Positions 35,126 through 44,355 of a stretch of DNA of 64,000 nucleotides are shown one piece after another. How positions within the stretch are numbered: the stretch's first letter is position 1; every line of letters starts with the position of its first letter. Below the pieces are notes generated by a model. The model was not told the origin of the DNA. It ran no database searches and worked only from the letters and a program-made list of their open reading frames with translations. The translations under genes were made by a program, and so were the position numbers. This stretch comes from Planctomycetota bacterium. Its GTDB lineage: Bacteria > Planctomycetota > UBA8108 > UBA1146 > JAJFFE01. The DNA lies in contig JAJFFE010000059.1 in assembly GCA_021776775.1 (NCBI GenBank), forward strand, positions 1 to 64,000. The letters are read 5' to 3'.

Positions 35126-37731
35126 TTCGATCGATACGCGCCGAGAACTTCATGAAGTTCCACCGGTTGCACCTCGAGGATTTGCCGGCCCGCGGAGTCA
35201 TCGGAATCGAGGGTCAGAACGAGGGCGGAAAGTCGACGATCGGCGAGCTCGTGCAGTTCGCCCTGTTCGGGAAGTCAGTTTCGAGCGCGAAGACTTCGAT
35301 CCTCGAGGTCATCAACTGGGACCGGGATCAATGTGCCGTCGAGTTGGACTTCGAGCTTCCGACCGGCGACCACGCGGGGACCTATCGAATCTGGCGAGAG
35401 ATCGATCGGTACGGAACCAACTTCGCGCGGCTGACCAAAGAAGCAGGCGAAGACTGGACCGAAATCGCTTCCGGTCTCACTCAAGTTCAAGCGCAGCTCG
35501 CCACCCTCATGCGGTTCGACTTCGACGACTTCTTGCGTTCGTTCTTCTTGAACGAAAAGGAGTTTCCGCGTTCACCCGAGGCCATGCGCCAGTTCCTTGA
35601 TCGGATGGTCGGCGCAGATGTCCTGGTCTCGGTCGCAGAGTCGGTGCGACGGGAAATACAGGAGCACGAAGGCGAATTCTCGAAGCAGCAGGCAGAGATC
35701 AAGCGCAACCAGCAGCAAGTCGACAAGTACCTGCCGAACATCGAGAAGATCCCAGCTGTCGAAGCGCAGCGCGACGAACACGACGCCGCGATCGAAGAGT
35801 ATCGAGATACGGCGACGAAGCTCCAAGCAGAAGAGAGCGAGATCGAAACGGCGCTGAAGGCTCGGGAAGCGCAGCGCGATCGACTTCGGAGTCTCCCCCA
35901 GAAACCTGTCGTGCGGCTCAAGGACGGTGTTAAGCACCTCTTGGAGGGCTACCCGAACAAGGCCGAGGGAGTGCTCAGTTCGAGCAGCAAGGACGTTGCG
36001 AAGGTCCGGTCGAAGCTGCAGGAATTCGAGCGTCTCGGCGAGCGGTTCGACGCCGTCGTTCGTGGCCAAGAAGACTCGTTGAAGCTCGTCCAAGAACGAA
36101 TCAACGGCACCGGCGAGGGATCGCTGTCCGCGCGCCAAGCGGCTTCGCGCGCTCTGCATACACGGGCCACGCAGTCTCGGTCGAAAAGCGTGGTGATGGG
36201 AACGTTGCTGTTCTTCGTCGGAGTTGCGATCGCCGTCGTTGGCTTCGCCCTCATGCAAGAAGCGTTCACCCTTCCGAGTACTTGGCAGATCAGCTCATCG
36301 GCGGCAACGTTCGGCTGCCTCGGCGGCGGCGCCCTGTTCGTCTTGCTCGCGATCATTCTCTGGACTCGCGCTACCAGGCACCGTCTAGCGATTGAATCGT
36401 GCGCGCGGGAGGAGACCGCGCTCGAAGCCGAGCGAGTGGTCGAAACCAAGAAGCTCGAGACTCTTCAGCAGTTCGGTCGTGATTCCGCGCGCATGGACGA
36501 AGTCGTTTCGTCGCTCGAGGGTATCGACGAAGAGCTGCTGAGACGCCCGCTCGGAGAGTACTCCGAGCAGCTCGGGAAGATCACCGTCGAGGGATCTCTC
36601 GAGAAAGCGTGTACCGAGTTGTCCGATGACGAGAGCCGGATGATTCAGCGTCTGCGGACGTCCGCCAAGAACGCGAGCAAGGAGCTACAGAAAACGCTCG
36701 AGCTGCAAAAGAAGGAAGTGTCTCGACGAGACCGTGCCGAGACCGAAATCCGCGAGTACGAGAAGCAGGAAGGACGAAAGTCGGCCTTGGAAGAACAGAA
36801 TGGCGAGCTCAAGGTCGGATCCGACGCGATTCGAACCGAGATCGAGACCCGTCAGCTGTTACTTCAGTTACTCGACGAGACGGTGGAGTCGATTCGGCAC
36901 CGCGCCGGACCTGGCCTCGGAAAAGCCATGCGACGTCTCTTGCCCGCCCTGACCGGAGGACGGTATCGCGATCTGAAGATAACCCCGGAGTTCAAGCTGC
37001 AAGTGTTTACGAGCGAGAAGAGCGACTTCCTTTCGCAGCACGAACTCTCCGGTGGAACCTTCGAGGGGTTGAGCCTCGGCTTCCGTCTCGCGTTTTCGCA
37101 GGCGTTCATCCGCGCAGTGGTTCGGGGACCTCAGTTCCTGTTCTTGGACGAACCGTTCAAAGCGATGGACTCCGACCGAGTCCACCTCACTCTCAGCGCG
37201 TTGATGCAACTGAGTCCCGACTTTCAGCAGATTTTCGTGATCATTCCGGGGATTCGCGACGCGGATCGATCCCTGTTCGACGTCATTCACCAGGTTTCGG
37301 TTGGAGATCCTTTGCTCGGCGATGGTGAGCGGGATTTGGCGCATCCGCCGCGTCGTCTCGTCGACGGGGTGACCGATTCTAGAGGCTCCGTCGAAGGCAA
37401 CGGAGTCGAGCACTCTGTTTCGCCGGACGCTGTCCAAGCTGACGAGGAGCCTGCCGACACGGTCCCCGCCGACACCGTCCCCGCCGACGACGATGGCACC
37501 TCGTTCCTGGTCATGCCCGGATCCGAAACGCACGGGGCGGGCGAGGGGTCTACTCCGCCGTTCGCTGACGTGCCTACGGATGAGGCGGACTCCCTGCTCG
37601 ACGACCTAGAGGAGTTGACCGCAAAGGCGTTGGAGTCTGAGGTCATCGAATTGCCGGATGCTCGGCGTTTGACGGATCCTACGGACATCTTCGCGACGCC
37701 GCCCGAGTTGGATGACGGAGAGTCGGCCTGA
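35119..37731 (+). CDS. SbcC/Rad50/YhaN-like ATPase with membrane segments within the coiled coil
   Basis: The 870-residue protein has Walker A at residue 33 (GQNEGGKST), the Q-loop region FFLNEKEFPRSP, the ABC-type signature LSGGTFEGLSLGFRLA near 645 and Walker B FLFLDEPFKAMD near 675, so the ATPase head looks intact. Coiled-coil arms span about 180 to 600. In the middle, two hydrophobic segments (VVMGTLLFFVGVAIAVVGFA and FGCLGGGALFVLLAIILW) at about 355 and 400 would place the hinge in the membrane. This recalls Bacillus YhaN. An acidic, repeat-bearing tail (ADTVPADTVPADDD) follows 720. It may act in DNA processing near the membrane. A metallophosphoesterase gene lies 14 bases downstream, as SbcD/YhaO would. 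Confidence 0.8.
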   Translation: MLIRSIRAENFMKFHRLHLEDLPARGVIGIEGQNEGGKSTIGELVQFALFGKSVSSAKTSILEVINWDRDQCAVELDFELPTGDHAGTYRIWREIDRYGTNFARLTKEAGEDWTEIASGLTQVQAQLATLMRFDFDDFLRSFFLNEKEFPRSPEAMRQFLDRMVGADVLVSVAESVRREIQEHEGEFSKQQAEIKRNQQQVDKYLPNIEKIPAVEAQRDEHDAAIEEYRDTATKLQAEESEIETALKAREAQRDRLRSLPQKPVVRLKDGVKHLLEGYPNKAEGVLSSSSKDVAKVRSKLQEFERLGERFDAVVRGQEDSLKLVQERINGTGEGSLSARQAASRALHTRATQSRSKSVVMGTLLFFVGVAIAVVGFALMQEAFTLPSTWQISSSAATFGCLGGGALFVLLAIILWTRATRHRLAIESCAREETALEAERVVETKKLETLQQFGRDSARMDEVVSSLEGIDEELLRRPLGEYSEQLGKITVEGSLEKACTELSDDESRMIQRLRTSAKNASKELQKTLELQKKEVSRRDRAETEIREYEKQEGRKSALEEQNGELKVGSDAIRTEIETRQLLLQLLDETVESIRHRAGPGLGKAMRRLLPALTGGRYRDLKITPEFKLQVFTSEKSDFLSQHELSGGTFEGLSLGFRLAFSQAFIRAVVRGPQFLFLDEPFKAMDSDRVHLTLSALMQLSPDFQQIFVIIPGIRDADRSLFDVIHQVSVGDPLLGDGERDLAHPPRRLVDGVTDSRGSVEGNGVEHSVSPDAVQADEEPADTVPADTVPADDDGTSFLVMPGSETHGAGEGSTPPFADVPTDEADSLLDDLEELTAKALESEVIELPDARRLTDPTDIFATPPELDDGESA

Positions 37732-37745
37732 GGGAGGCGCCTGCA

Positions 37746-38504
37746 ATGACGTCGCTTCCTTCGGCTCCGCCCGCCGTCGTCGACCAGCTGCTGGTCGCGG
37801 CTGATTTTCACTTGGCCGGAAGCGCGGAATCTCGCCACCGTCTGCAGGCGCTCTTGGAGGAGGCGCGTCGACGTGGCGCGCCGCTATTCATCCTCGGGGA
37901 TTTGTTTCACTATTGGTTCGGTCGCCGGCATCTCGAACTCGACATGTATCGCGAAGAGCTTGCTCTCTTGCGAGACGCCCGCGACTCGGGCGTCTCGATG
38001 TACTTGTTGCCGGGCAATCGTGACTTCCTCCTCGACACGTCGTTCTCTCGACGCACCGGAATCTGGGTAGGCGGTAACGAGATCGAGGTGACTCTCGGCG
38101 ACTCTCGTGTGCACTTCTCCCACGGAGATCTCCTCTGTCCATCGGATTTGAACTACCAGGCGATGCGTCGCTTGATCCGTTGGGCGCCGATGCGCATGTT
38201 GGCCCATCAACTACCATCGGCGATCGTCGATCGAATCGCGGCGCGGCTCCGTGAACACTCTGAGCGCGTCGTGAAAGAAAAATCGGCCACCGTGCTCGAG
38301 CCCGATCGAGCCATGCTCCTCGGGATGTTTGCGCAAGGAAGCGACGTGGTTGTCTGCGGGCACTTTCACAAGTTCCGCGACGAGTCGTTCGATAGCGAGC
38401 ACGGCCAGGGACGTTTTCTGATCTTAGATCCGTTCGAAGAGCGCGGGGGGTTTCTCTCCGCCTCCGTCGAATCCGGTTGGACACGAGAGTTCATCGCGCC
38501 GTGA
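37746..38504 (+). CDS. LpxH-like metallophosphoesterase (UDP-2,3-diacylglucosamine diphosphatase family)
   Basis: The 252-residue protein has the calcineurin-like phosphoesterase motifs: ADFHL, LGDLFHYWF, the LpxH hallmark GNRDFLL, FSHGDLLC and CGHFHKF. These match UDP-2,3-diacylglucosamine hydrolase, which makes lipid X in lipid A synthesis at the membrane face. GNRDF argues for LpxH over SbcD, but the position straight after an SbcC-like ATPase leaves a role in DNA processing open. Its stop overlaps the GTG start of miaA. Confidence 0.8.
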   Translation: MTSLPSAPPAVVDQLLVAADFHLAGSAESRHRLQALLEEARRRGAPLFILGDLFHYWFGRRHLELDMYREELALLRDARDSGVSMYLLPGNRDFLLDTSFSRRTGIWVGGNEIEVTLGDSRVHFSHGDLLCPSDLNYQAMRRLIRWAPMRMLAHQLPSAIVDRIAARLREHSERVVKEKSATVLEPDRAMLLGMFAQGSDVVVCGHFHKFRDESFDSEHGQGRFLILDPFEERGGFLSASVESGWTREFIAP

Positions 38505-39508
38505 ATGTCGACAGTTCCAGCTACCGTGAAGAGTTCCGAATCACGGTTCCGACGATTGTCGTGACCGGACCTACCGCGGGTGGCAAGGGTCGCCTCGCTT
38601 CGGAGATTGCCCGTCGACTCAGCACGGGAGTGATTTCGCTCGACTCCATGAAGGTCTACCGAGACATGGACATCGGGGCGGCGAAGCCTTCGCTAGCCGC
38701 GCGCCGTTCCGTCCCATTTCATCTCATGGATCTGCGCGACCCGTGGGAGTCGTTCTCCGTGGGAGACTACATCGACGAGCTGCGTCGGCTGGAACCGTCG
38801 CTAGGTTCACGGTGGTTGATTGCGGGTGGGGCGGCGTTCTACTTGAACGCGCTGCGTCATGGGATCTTTCGCGGACCACCGCCGGATGTCTTCTATCGAC
38901 AACGTCTCACGGAGGAGTTCGAGGCGGTCGGCTATCAGGAGCTTCACGATCGTTTGGCCGCCAAGGATCCCTCGTCGGCTCAACGTATTCACCCCACTGA
39001 CGGTCGTCGAATCATTCGCGCGCTCGAGGTGATGGAGAGTTGTGGGCGGCCGTTTTCTGAGCTTCAAGCGCTGAGACGGCCGATTCTCGAACAGGGGCGG
39101 TGTCGGCTGATTGGAATCTCGAGGCCCCGCGACGAACTCTACGAGCGCATCGACTCACGAGTCTTGCGAATGTTTACTGCGGGTTGGGTCGACGAAGTGA
39201 AGCGACTCTGTGACGCTCACGCGCCGTCGTGGAGCGCCCAGGCCGATCAGTCGATTGGGTACCATCAGATTCGCGCCGCGCTGAGCGCGGGGGACGACCC
39301 GCGAGAGCGCATCCCCTTGATTCAGCAGAGAACCCGCCATTTCGCGCGACACCAGCTGATTTGGTTTCGTAAGATGCCCGTCGAATGGTGGCGTCCAGAC
39401 GAGGAATCGGAACTGTTGGCGTCGATCGATTCCTCGCTCGACCACTACGCGCGCGCGGGCACCTTCCCCGCTCCCGACTCTCACCGACTCCGAAATGATC
39501 ACCTGTGA
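38501..39508 (+). CDS. miaA: tRNA dimethylallyltransferase MiaA with a variant P-loop
   Basis: MiaA adds a dimethylallyl group to A37 of UNN-decoding tRNAs. I choose the GTG at 38501, which overlaps the upstream stop (GTGA), over the TTG at 38477. The protein of 335 residues has GPTAGGKG as its P-loop, in which the final Ser/Thr of the Walker A is Gly. DSMKVYRDMDIGAAKPS replaces the usual DSMQVY. Downstream PFHLMDLRDPWESFSVGDY and AGGAAFYLNAL are typical. GRRIIRALEV and WSAQADQSIGYHQIRA near the C-terminus also fit, as does RTRHFARHQLIWFR. The Lys and Gly variants may be lineage features, and the rest looks functional. Confidence 0.9.
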   Translation: MNVDSSSYREEFRITVPTIVVTGPTAGGKGRLASEIARRLSTGVISLDSMKVYRDMDIGAAKPSLAARRSVPFHLMDLRDPWESFSVGDYIDELRRLEPSLGSRWLIAGGAAFYLNALRHGIFRGPPPDVFYRQRLTEEFEAVGYQELHDRLAAKDPSSAQRIHPTDGRRIIRALEVMESCGRPFSELQALRRPILEQGRCRLIGISRPRDELYERIDSRVLRMFTAGWVDEVKRLCDAHAPSWSAQADQSIGYHQIRAALSAGDDPRERIPLIQQRTRHFARHQLIWFRKMPVEWWRPDEESELLASIDSSLDHYARAGTFPAPDSHRLRNDHL

Positions 39509-39924
39509 CTTCCGAGATAGCACCCAAGGATACGAGTGGCATGGATCCCCGGCGGTTCCATCGTGCGTTGATCATCTACGTCGGCCTCGGCCTCGGGACG
39601 GTGACGGCGTGGCAGGTCTGGCGTTTTTCCGACGACAAGTCGCTAAGAGACACAGCGGAAGCGAATGACCGACGCGTGACTGAAGACTTCTCCAAGCTTC
39701 GAGAAGCAGCCGCTGCGTTCGAAACGATCCACGGCCACGCCGCGACCTCCTGGCAGGACCTGACCGACAGCGGGTACTTCCCGGCGCCGCTCACCGATCC
39801 GTGGAGTGATCGACCGTATCGGTTCCTCAATGGTGCCGCCGGGTTTTCCGCGTTCACCTACGGGCGCGACGATCAGGAGGGTGGCGACGGCTACGACGCG
39901 GATCGATTCTCGACGGGCGAATGA
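39505..39924 (+). CDS. Pseudopilin-like membrane protein
   Basis: The 139-residue protein starts at a GTG overlapping the miaA stop. One transmembrane segment lies at about 20 to 40 (HRALIIYVGLGLGTVTAWQV). A helical stem follows (RRVTEDFSKLREAAAAFETI), then TDSGYFPAPLTDPWSDRPY and FSAFTYGRDDQEGGDGYDAD. The last part (DPWxxxxY and a G-D-G-x-D-A/D-rich end) resembles the major pseudopilin GspG fold. There is no type IV prepilin cleavage motif GFTLIE, so it may be a GspG-like domain on an ordinary anchor. Last gene of the operon starting at 34889. Confidence 0.6.
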   Translation: MTSEIAPKDTSGMDPRRFHRALIIYVGLGLGTVTAWQVWRFSDDKSLRDTAEANDRRVTEDFSKLREAAAAFETIHGHAATSWQDLTDSGYFPAPLTDPWSDRPYRFLNGAAGFSAFTYGRDDQEGGDGYDADRFSTGE

Positions 39925-39983
39925 TCCGATTCAGGAGCGGCGCTCGCTCTTACCCGGCCCGCTCTGCTGCACTGTTGGCGAGA

Positions 39984-40014
39984 AGCTCCGTTCGCAAAGA
40001 GCTCCGTTCGCAAA
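39984..40014. repeat. Two tandem copies of a 15-base repeat
   Basis: AGCTCCGTTCGCAAA occurs at 39984 and again at 40000, with a period of 16 bases. The second copy merges into the A-run of the terminator that follows. Confidence 0.75.
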
Positions 40015-40063
40015 AAAACCGAGCCGACTTCATCGCGCGGTTGCGATGGGATCGGCTCGGTTT
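40012..40063 (-). terminator. Rho-independent terminator of the leftward small lipoprotein gene
   Basis: On the minus strand AAACCGAGCCGA pairs with TCGGCTCGGTTT and is followed by TTTTTTT. An inner CATCGC/GCGATG stem lies within the loop. It stands about 35 bases past the lipoprotein stop. Confidence 0.85.
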
Positions 40064-40097
40064 GCTAAGCAGTTCGGTATGTGAGCAGCGTCAGCGA

Positions 40098-40298
40098 CTA
40101 CTGCTCTTCGATCGGGCGATCGTCGAGGTCGAAGATCGTTCGGTCGATGTCAACACGGAACTGGTGAAGGTCATCACCAAACTTCTTGAAGTGACGCTTC
40201 CAGTATCCACTCGAGAAAATAGTGCTGCGCTCGGTCGTCGCGCAGCCGCTGAGGCCGAGAAGTGCGACAAGGCACAGGAACGTGAAGAGCTTCCGCAT
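40098..40298 (-). CDS. Small lipoprotein of 66 residues
   Basis: I start this at ATG 40298, six bases after GGGAGG; the track's start at 40559 includes 87 extra codons. The N-terminus MRKLFTFLCLVALLGLSGC is a classic lipoprotein signal with lipobox LSGC. The mature part of about 48 residues carries a tyrosine/tryptophan pair and a helix (SGYWKRHFKKFGDDLHQFRV) and ends in an acidic stretch (DLDDRPIEEQ). Function is unknown. It has its own terminator. Confidence 0.7.
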   Translation of the reverse strand: MRKLFTFLCLVALLGLSGCATTERSTIFSSGYWKRHFKKFGDDLHQFRVDIDRTIFDLDDRPIEEQ

Positions 40299-40804
40299 TT
40301 TCATCCTCCCGACTGGCGTTTTCTGCCAGCGACTTGCTTCAATCCCGCCGGTCGGGCGGTAAGACGACCGCCTGCGGTTCCGATCGTGATCCTCTTGTTC
40401 GAGCGTTCTCGAACAAGGATCCCCATGTCGTAGATCGGCCATTGCCGCCGACTCCCTTGAACTGTGTCTTGGAGCTGACGGACCGGGGTTCGTAACTGCG
40501 CTTCTAGTTGGATCTTCCGTTGTTCGAGAACTCTTGGGAAATCTCCGCGGGCTACACACCCGAGATCATTCGCCGCAAATTCACGACGCGAAACTCCTAC
40601 GCAGAAGCACGAGAGCCTACCCAGACCCGAGACCCCCGTCAATCGGAGCCTCTGCAGGTCAGAGGGGGGTAGGCGACGCCTTAAGAAACCACGGACGTGT
40701 CACCGCGGAGTCATCGACGAACCCGTGCGGAAGTACTTGTCGTATCGACGGATAGCCTCGCGGTGTCCGCCCCCGTCACGGCGCCGACGAGACGCACTCC
40801 TTCG
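40299..40804. other. Intergenic region with a long hairpin, no supported gene
   Basis: The stretch upstream of the small lipoprotein gene contains a strong imperfect hairpin at 40388 to 40421 (CTTGTTCGAG and CTCGAACAAG with a GATC extension), which may be a regulatory leader. A 113-residue reverse ORF (40301..40642) crosses the hairpin. It has a plausible charged segment but no clear start signal, so I do not call it. Confidence 0.45.
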
Positions 40805-42172
40805 CTACAGGATGTATCCACTCTGGGTATCGTCTTGAACCAGATAATTGAGGCGCGTGTCGACGTACTCTACGTCCACCATGACGTCCCGAGCGGCGTC
40901 GGGCAGTGCATCCGGGGCGAGGAACAACGGCTCTTCGAGCAGCTTCTCGAACAACGCGTACAGTCGCCGCGCGCCAATGTTCTGCTGACGTTGATTCAGG
41001 TCCCACGCCAGTTCGGCGATTCGATCGATTCCAGTAGCGTCGAACTTGAGCTTCACTCCTTCGGTGGCAAGGAGCTCTGCGTATTGGCGGGGGAGGGCGT
41101 TCTCCGGCTCTCGCAAGATCTGTCCGAACGCTTCTCGGGAGAGGCTTTCGAGTTCCACGCGAATTGGGAATCGTCCCTGCAACTCTGGAATCAGGTCGCT
41201 CGGCTTCGCTGCGTGAAACGCTCCAGCGCCGATGAACAGCACGTGGTCGGTTCGTACCACGCCGTATCGGGTATGAACCGTCGAGCCTTCCACGATGGGG
41301 AGTAGGTCTCGTTGCACGCCTTCTCGCGACACTTCGGCGCTGCCGTGACTGTCCGCGGAGGTCACGATCTTGTCGATCTCGTCGAGGAAAATGATTCCGC
41401 TGTGTTCAGCGCGGCGGATCGCTTCCTCGTGAACCTTGTCTTGGTCGACGAGCTTCTCGGCCTCCTGGTCGATCAGGGTCTGACGAGCTTGCGACACGGG
41501 AAGGCGTCGCGTTTCGGTTTTTGCGCCTCCGCCGAATTTGCTGGCGAGCCCCTGAATGTCGATCCCCATCTGCTCGACGCCGCTGCCCGAGAATAGCTCC
41601 ACGAACGGTGTCTGGTTCGATTGCACCGTGATCTCGACTTCGCGCTCTTCCAGCTTGCCGTCGCGAAGTTTCGCCCGGAACGTCTCACGAGTCTTGCGTC
41701 GCCGCTCGATGTCTTCCGGCTCCGAACCGGCGGTCGACTCCTCGCCGACGAGTAGGTCGAGCAGGCGATCTTCGACCTTGCCCTTGGCCTCGGTTTGAAC
41801 CCGGTGCAGTTCTTCTTCCTTGACGAGGCCAATGCCGACGTCGACGAGATCCCGAACCATCGACTCGACGTCGCGACCGTGATACCCGACCTCGGTGTAC
41901 TTGCTCGCCTCCACTTTCAGGAAGGGGGCGTCCACCAAGCGAGCGACACGCCGGGCGATTTCTGTCTTTCCGACACCGGTCGAGCCGATCAAGATGATGT
42001 TCTTCGGCATCACTTCTTCGCGGAGAGACTCGCTGAGTTGACGTCGACGCCAGCGATTGCGGATCGCGATGGCGACCGCTCGTTTGGCGTCGTGTTGTCC
42101 GACAATGTGTCGATCGAGCGCAGCGACGATCTCGGTGGGCGTCAGTTCTGACTTCTTTGGTTGCGGGCTCAT
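40805..42172 (-). CDS. hslU: ATP-dependent protease ATPase subunit HslU
   Basis: HslU is the AAA+ unfoldase that feeds proteins to the HslV peptidase. The 455-residue protein has the N-terminal [18 protein letters not shown], Walker [10 protein letters not shown] and [21 protein letters not shown] variable I-domain spans about 110 to 235 and includes the [15 protein letters not shown] segment. Walker B is [10 protein letters not shown], followed by [12 protein letters not shown] and the pore/sensor region [17 protein letters not shown]. The C-terminus ends YIL, the tail that docks into HslV. It overlaps hslV by four bases. Confidence 0.97.
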   Translation of the reverse strand: MSPQPKKSELTPTEIVAALDRHIVGQHDAKRAVAIAIRNRWRRRQLSESLREEVMPKNIILIGSTGVGKTEIARRVARLVDAPFLKVEASKYTEVGYHGRDVESMVRDLVDVGIGLVKEEELHRVQTEAKGKVEDRLLDLLVGEESTAGSEPEDIERRRKTRETFRAKLRDGKLEEREVEITVQSNQTPFVELFSGSGVEQMGIDIQGLASKFGGGAKTETRRLPVSQARQTLIDQEAEKLVDQDKVHEEAIRRAEHSGIIFLDEIDKIVTSADSHGSAEVSREGVQRDLLPIVEGSTVHTRYGVVRTDHVLFIGAGAFHAAKPSDLIPELQGRFPIRVELESLSREAFGQILREPENALPRQYAELLATEGVKLKFDATGIDRIAELAWDLNQRQQNIGARRLYALFEKLLEEPLFLAPDALPDAARDVMVDVEYVDTRLNYLVQDDTQSGYIL

Positions 42173-42708
42173 TCCAATACTTCCACGTGAATCTCGCCAT
42201 TGGTGTAGATGCAGATGTCGGACGCGATCCGGAGCGATTTCTCGCAGATCTCCTTGGGCGACAACTCGGTTTCGGCGAAGAGGGCTCGGGCCGCGGCGAG
42301 GGCATGGCCACTGCCGGACCCGATCGAGACGATTCCGTCCGACGGTTGAATGACTTCGCCCGTTCCGGACAGGAGGAGTGATTGCTCTTTGTCGACGACG
42401 ATGAGCATGGACTCGAGCCGTCGGAGAACGCGATCCGTCCGCCAGTCGCGCGACAGATTCACGGCGGCTTGAACCAAGTTTCCGCTTTGTTCGGAGAGTT
42501 TGGCTTCGAATCGCTCGAGTAGGGCGAAGGCGTCCGCGACCGAGCCGGCGAAGCCAGCGAGCACTTTGCCGTCGGCGAGAGTCCGGATTTTTCGGGCGTC
42601 ACCTTTGACGACAGAGTTGCCAAGGGTTACTTGGCCATCCCCACCGATCGCGACCTGAGACCCGCGCCGTACGGAGATAATCGTGGTGGCGTGAAAGTTC
42701 TGTTCCAT
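42169..42708 (-). CDS. hslV: ATP-dependent protease peptidase subunit HslV
   Basis: HslV is the proteasome-like threonine peptidase of the HslUV complex in the cytoplasm. I start at ATG 42708 ([16 protein letters not shown]), not the track's 42801. The mature protein begins at the catalytic Thr of TTIISVRRG after a seven-residue propeptide, as in many non-proteobacterial Hsl[34 protein letters not shown] and [14 protein letters not shown] match the family, as does [15 protein letters not shown] near the end. The stop overlaps the hslU start. Confidence 0.95.
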   Translation of the reverse strand: MEQNFHATTIISVRRGSQVAIGGDGQVTLGNSVVKGDARKIRTLADGKVLAGFAGSVADAFALLERFEAKLSEQSGNLVQAAVNLSRDWRTDRVLRRLESMLIVVDKEQSLLLSGTGEVIQPSDGIVSIGSGSGHALAAARALFAETELSPKEICEKSLRIASDICIYTNGEIHVEVLE

Positions 42709-42876
42709 GGGGCGGCGGATTGTAACGGTCGGCGGACCAGTCACAAGCCGAGACCTCCTTCCTCGTTGTCTCTTGTCGCATGCTCTTGCCGTGATTGACA
42801 CCTATGGGGACCACATTTAGACTCCGCGCCCCTTTAGACAGTCACGCGACCGAGCGGGCCTTCCCGCCATCACGAA

Positions 42877-44349
42877 GTGAGCGATGCCGTGAGCGACGAT
42901 GAGATCCGCCGGATCAAGCTGGAGAAGATCGAACGACTTCGTGAGATGGGCCGCAACCCGTATCCGGAGCGGTTCGACCGAACGCACACCCTGAGCGAGG
43001 CGAACGAGATCGAAGAGGGCGTCACCAACGTCCGCATCGCTGGCCGGATGATATCGCGCAAGGAGTTCGGCAAGTTCGCGTTCTTCAACCTGCAAGATCT
43101 CGATGGGCAGTGTCAGGCTTCGATCCAAATTGACAAGGTCGGCAAGGAGACGTTCAACGAGTTCAGCAAACTTGCGGACATCGGTGATTTTATCGGCGTC
43201 GACGGCGAGATGGGGCGGAGCAAGATCGGAACGCCCACTGTCAAGATCGACAGCTACCAAATTCTCGGCAAGACGCTGCAGCCACTGCCCGAGAAGTACC
43301 ACGGTATCGCCGATCAAGAATCGCGCTACCGACGTCGCTACCTCGACCTGATCATGGACGAAGAGTCGCGGCGCCGTTTTCGCCTGCGCGGTCGGTTGAT
43401 TCGGTCGATTCGTCGCATCTTGGACGAGAACGGCTTCGACGAAGTCGACACCCCGGTACTCCAAGTCAAGCCGTCGGGAGCGCTGGCGAAGCCGTTCGTG
43501 ACGCACCACAACGCGCTCGATATGCCGGTGTACATGCGGATCGCTCCCGAGACGTACTTGAAGCGTTGCATCGTCGCCGGCTACGACCGGGTCTACGACG
43601 TGGCGCGTGTCTTTCGTAATGAGGGAATGGATCCGTCGCACCTACAAGACTTCACGATGCTCGAGTACTACTGCGCGTACTGGAACTACGTCGACAACAT
43701 GGACTTCACCGAGAAGTTGATTAGGGAGTGTCTCGAGGAGTGCCTCGGCACCCTTCAAGTCACGGTAGGCGATGACACCATAGACTTCGGTGGCGATTGG
43801 CCTCGACGGTCGCTCGGCGAACTCATCGAAGAGCACTCCGGGATCAAGATCGCGGAATGTCCGGACGCCGAGTCGTTGAAGGCGGCGATTCGTGATCGCT
43901 CGATCACCGTCGACAAGATCGACAAGCTCGGACGCGGGGCGCTGATCGACCAGCTGTACAAGAAGGTCTGCCGCCCGAAGCTCATTCAGCCCATTTTCGT
44001 GACGTCGCATCCGAAAGATCTTTCCCCTTTGGCTCGTGCCAACGACGACGATCCTACGATCACCGATCGTTTCCAGCTCGTCGTCCGAGGCTGGGAGATC
44101 TTGAACGCCTACTCGGAATTGGTCGATCCGATCGATCAGCGGGAGCGGTTGGAAGAGCAGGCAAAGCTCGGCGCGGCCGGCGACGACGAAGCGATGGACA
44201 TGGACGAAGACTATCTCATGGCCATGGAGCACGGCATGCCGCCGATCTCCGGGTGGGGGATGGGGATCGATCGTTTTGCGGCCCTTGCCGCCGGCGTCGA
44301 GAACCTTCGCGATGTGGTTCTGTTCCCGCTGATGAAGCCGGAAGAGTAG
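42877..44349 (+). CDS. lysS: Lysyl-tRNA synthetase, class II
   Basis: The 490-residue enzyme charges tRNA(Lys). An N-terminal OB-fold anticodon domain covers about 50 to 150 (GRMISRKEFGKFAFFNLQD). The class II catalytic core includes motif 1 (RLIRSIRRILDENGFDEVDT), motif 2 (ARVFRNEGMDPSHLQDFTML) and motif 3 (GWGMGIDRFA). The GTG at 42877 is the chosen start, with a further GTG at 42889 also possible. It converges on thiL with six bases between the two stops, so the two genes should terminate in close contact. Confidence 0.96.
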   Translation: MSDAVSDDEIRRIKLEKIERLREMGRNPYPERFDRTHTLSEANEIEEGVTNVRIAGRMISRKEFGKFAFFNLQDLDGQCQASIQIDKVGKETFNEFSKLADIGDFIGVDGEMGRSKIGTPTVKIDSYQILGKTLQPLPEKYHGIADQESRYRRRYLDLIMDEESRRRFRLRGRLIRSIRRILDENGFDEVDTPVLQVKPSGALAKPFVTHHNALDMPVYMRIAPETYLKRCIVAGYDRVYDVARVFRNEGMDPSHLQDFTMLEYYCAYWNYVDNMDFTEKLIRECLEECLGTLQVTVGDDTIDFGGDWPRRSLGELIEEHSGIKIAECPDAESLKAAIRDRSITVDKIDKLGRGALIDQLYKKVCRPKLIQPIFVTSHPKDLSPLARANDDDPTITDRFQLVVRGWEILNAYSELVDPIDQRERLEEQAKLGAAGDDEAMDMDEDYLMAMEHGMPPISGWGMGIDRFAALAAGVENLRDVVLFPLMKPEE

Positions 44350-44355
44350 ACGCGG

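Noticed and set aside
40301-40642. 113-codon reverse ORF upstream of the small lipoprotein
   Set aside because: It crosses a strong hairpin, has no start signal and no domain, although one segment looks mildly protein-like.
42817-43641. 274-codon reverse ORF
   Set aside because: It is antisense to lysS.
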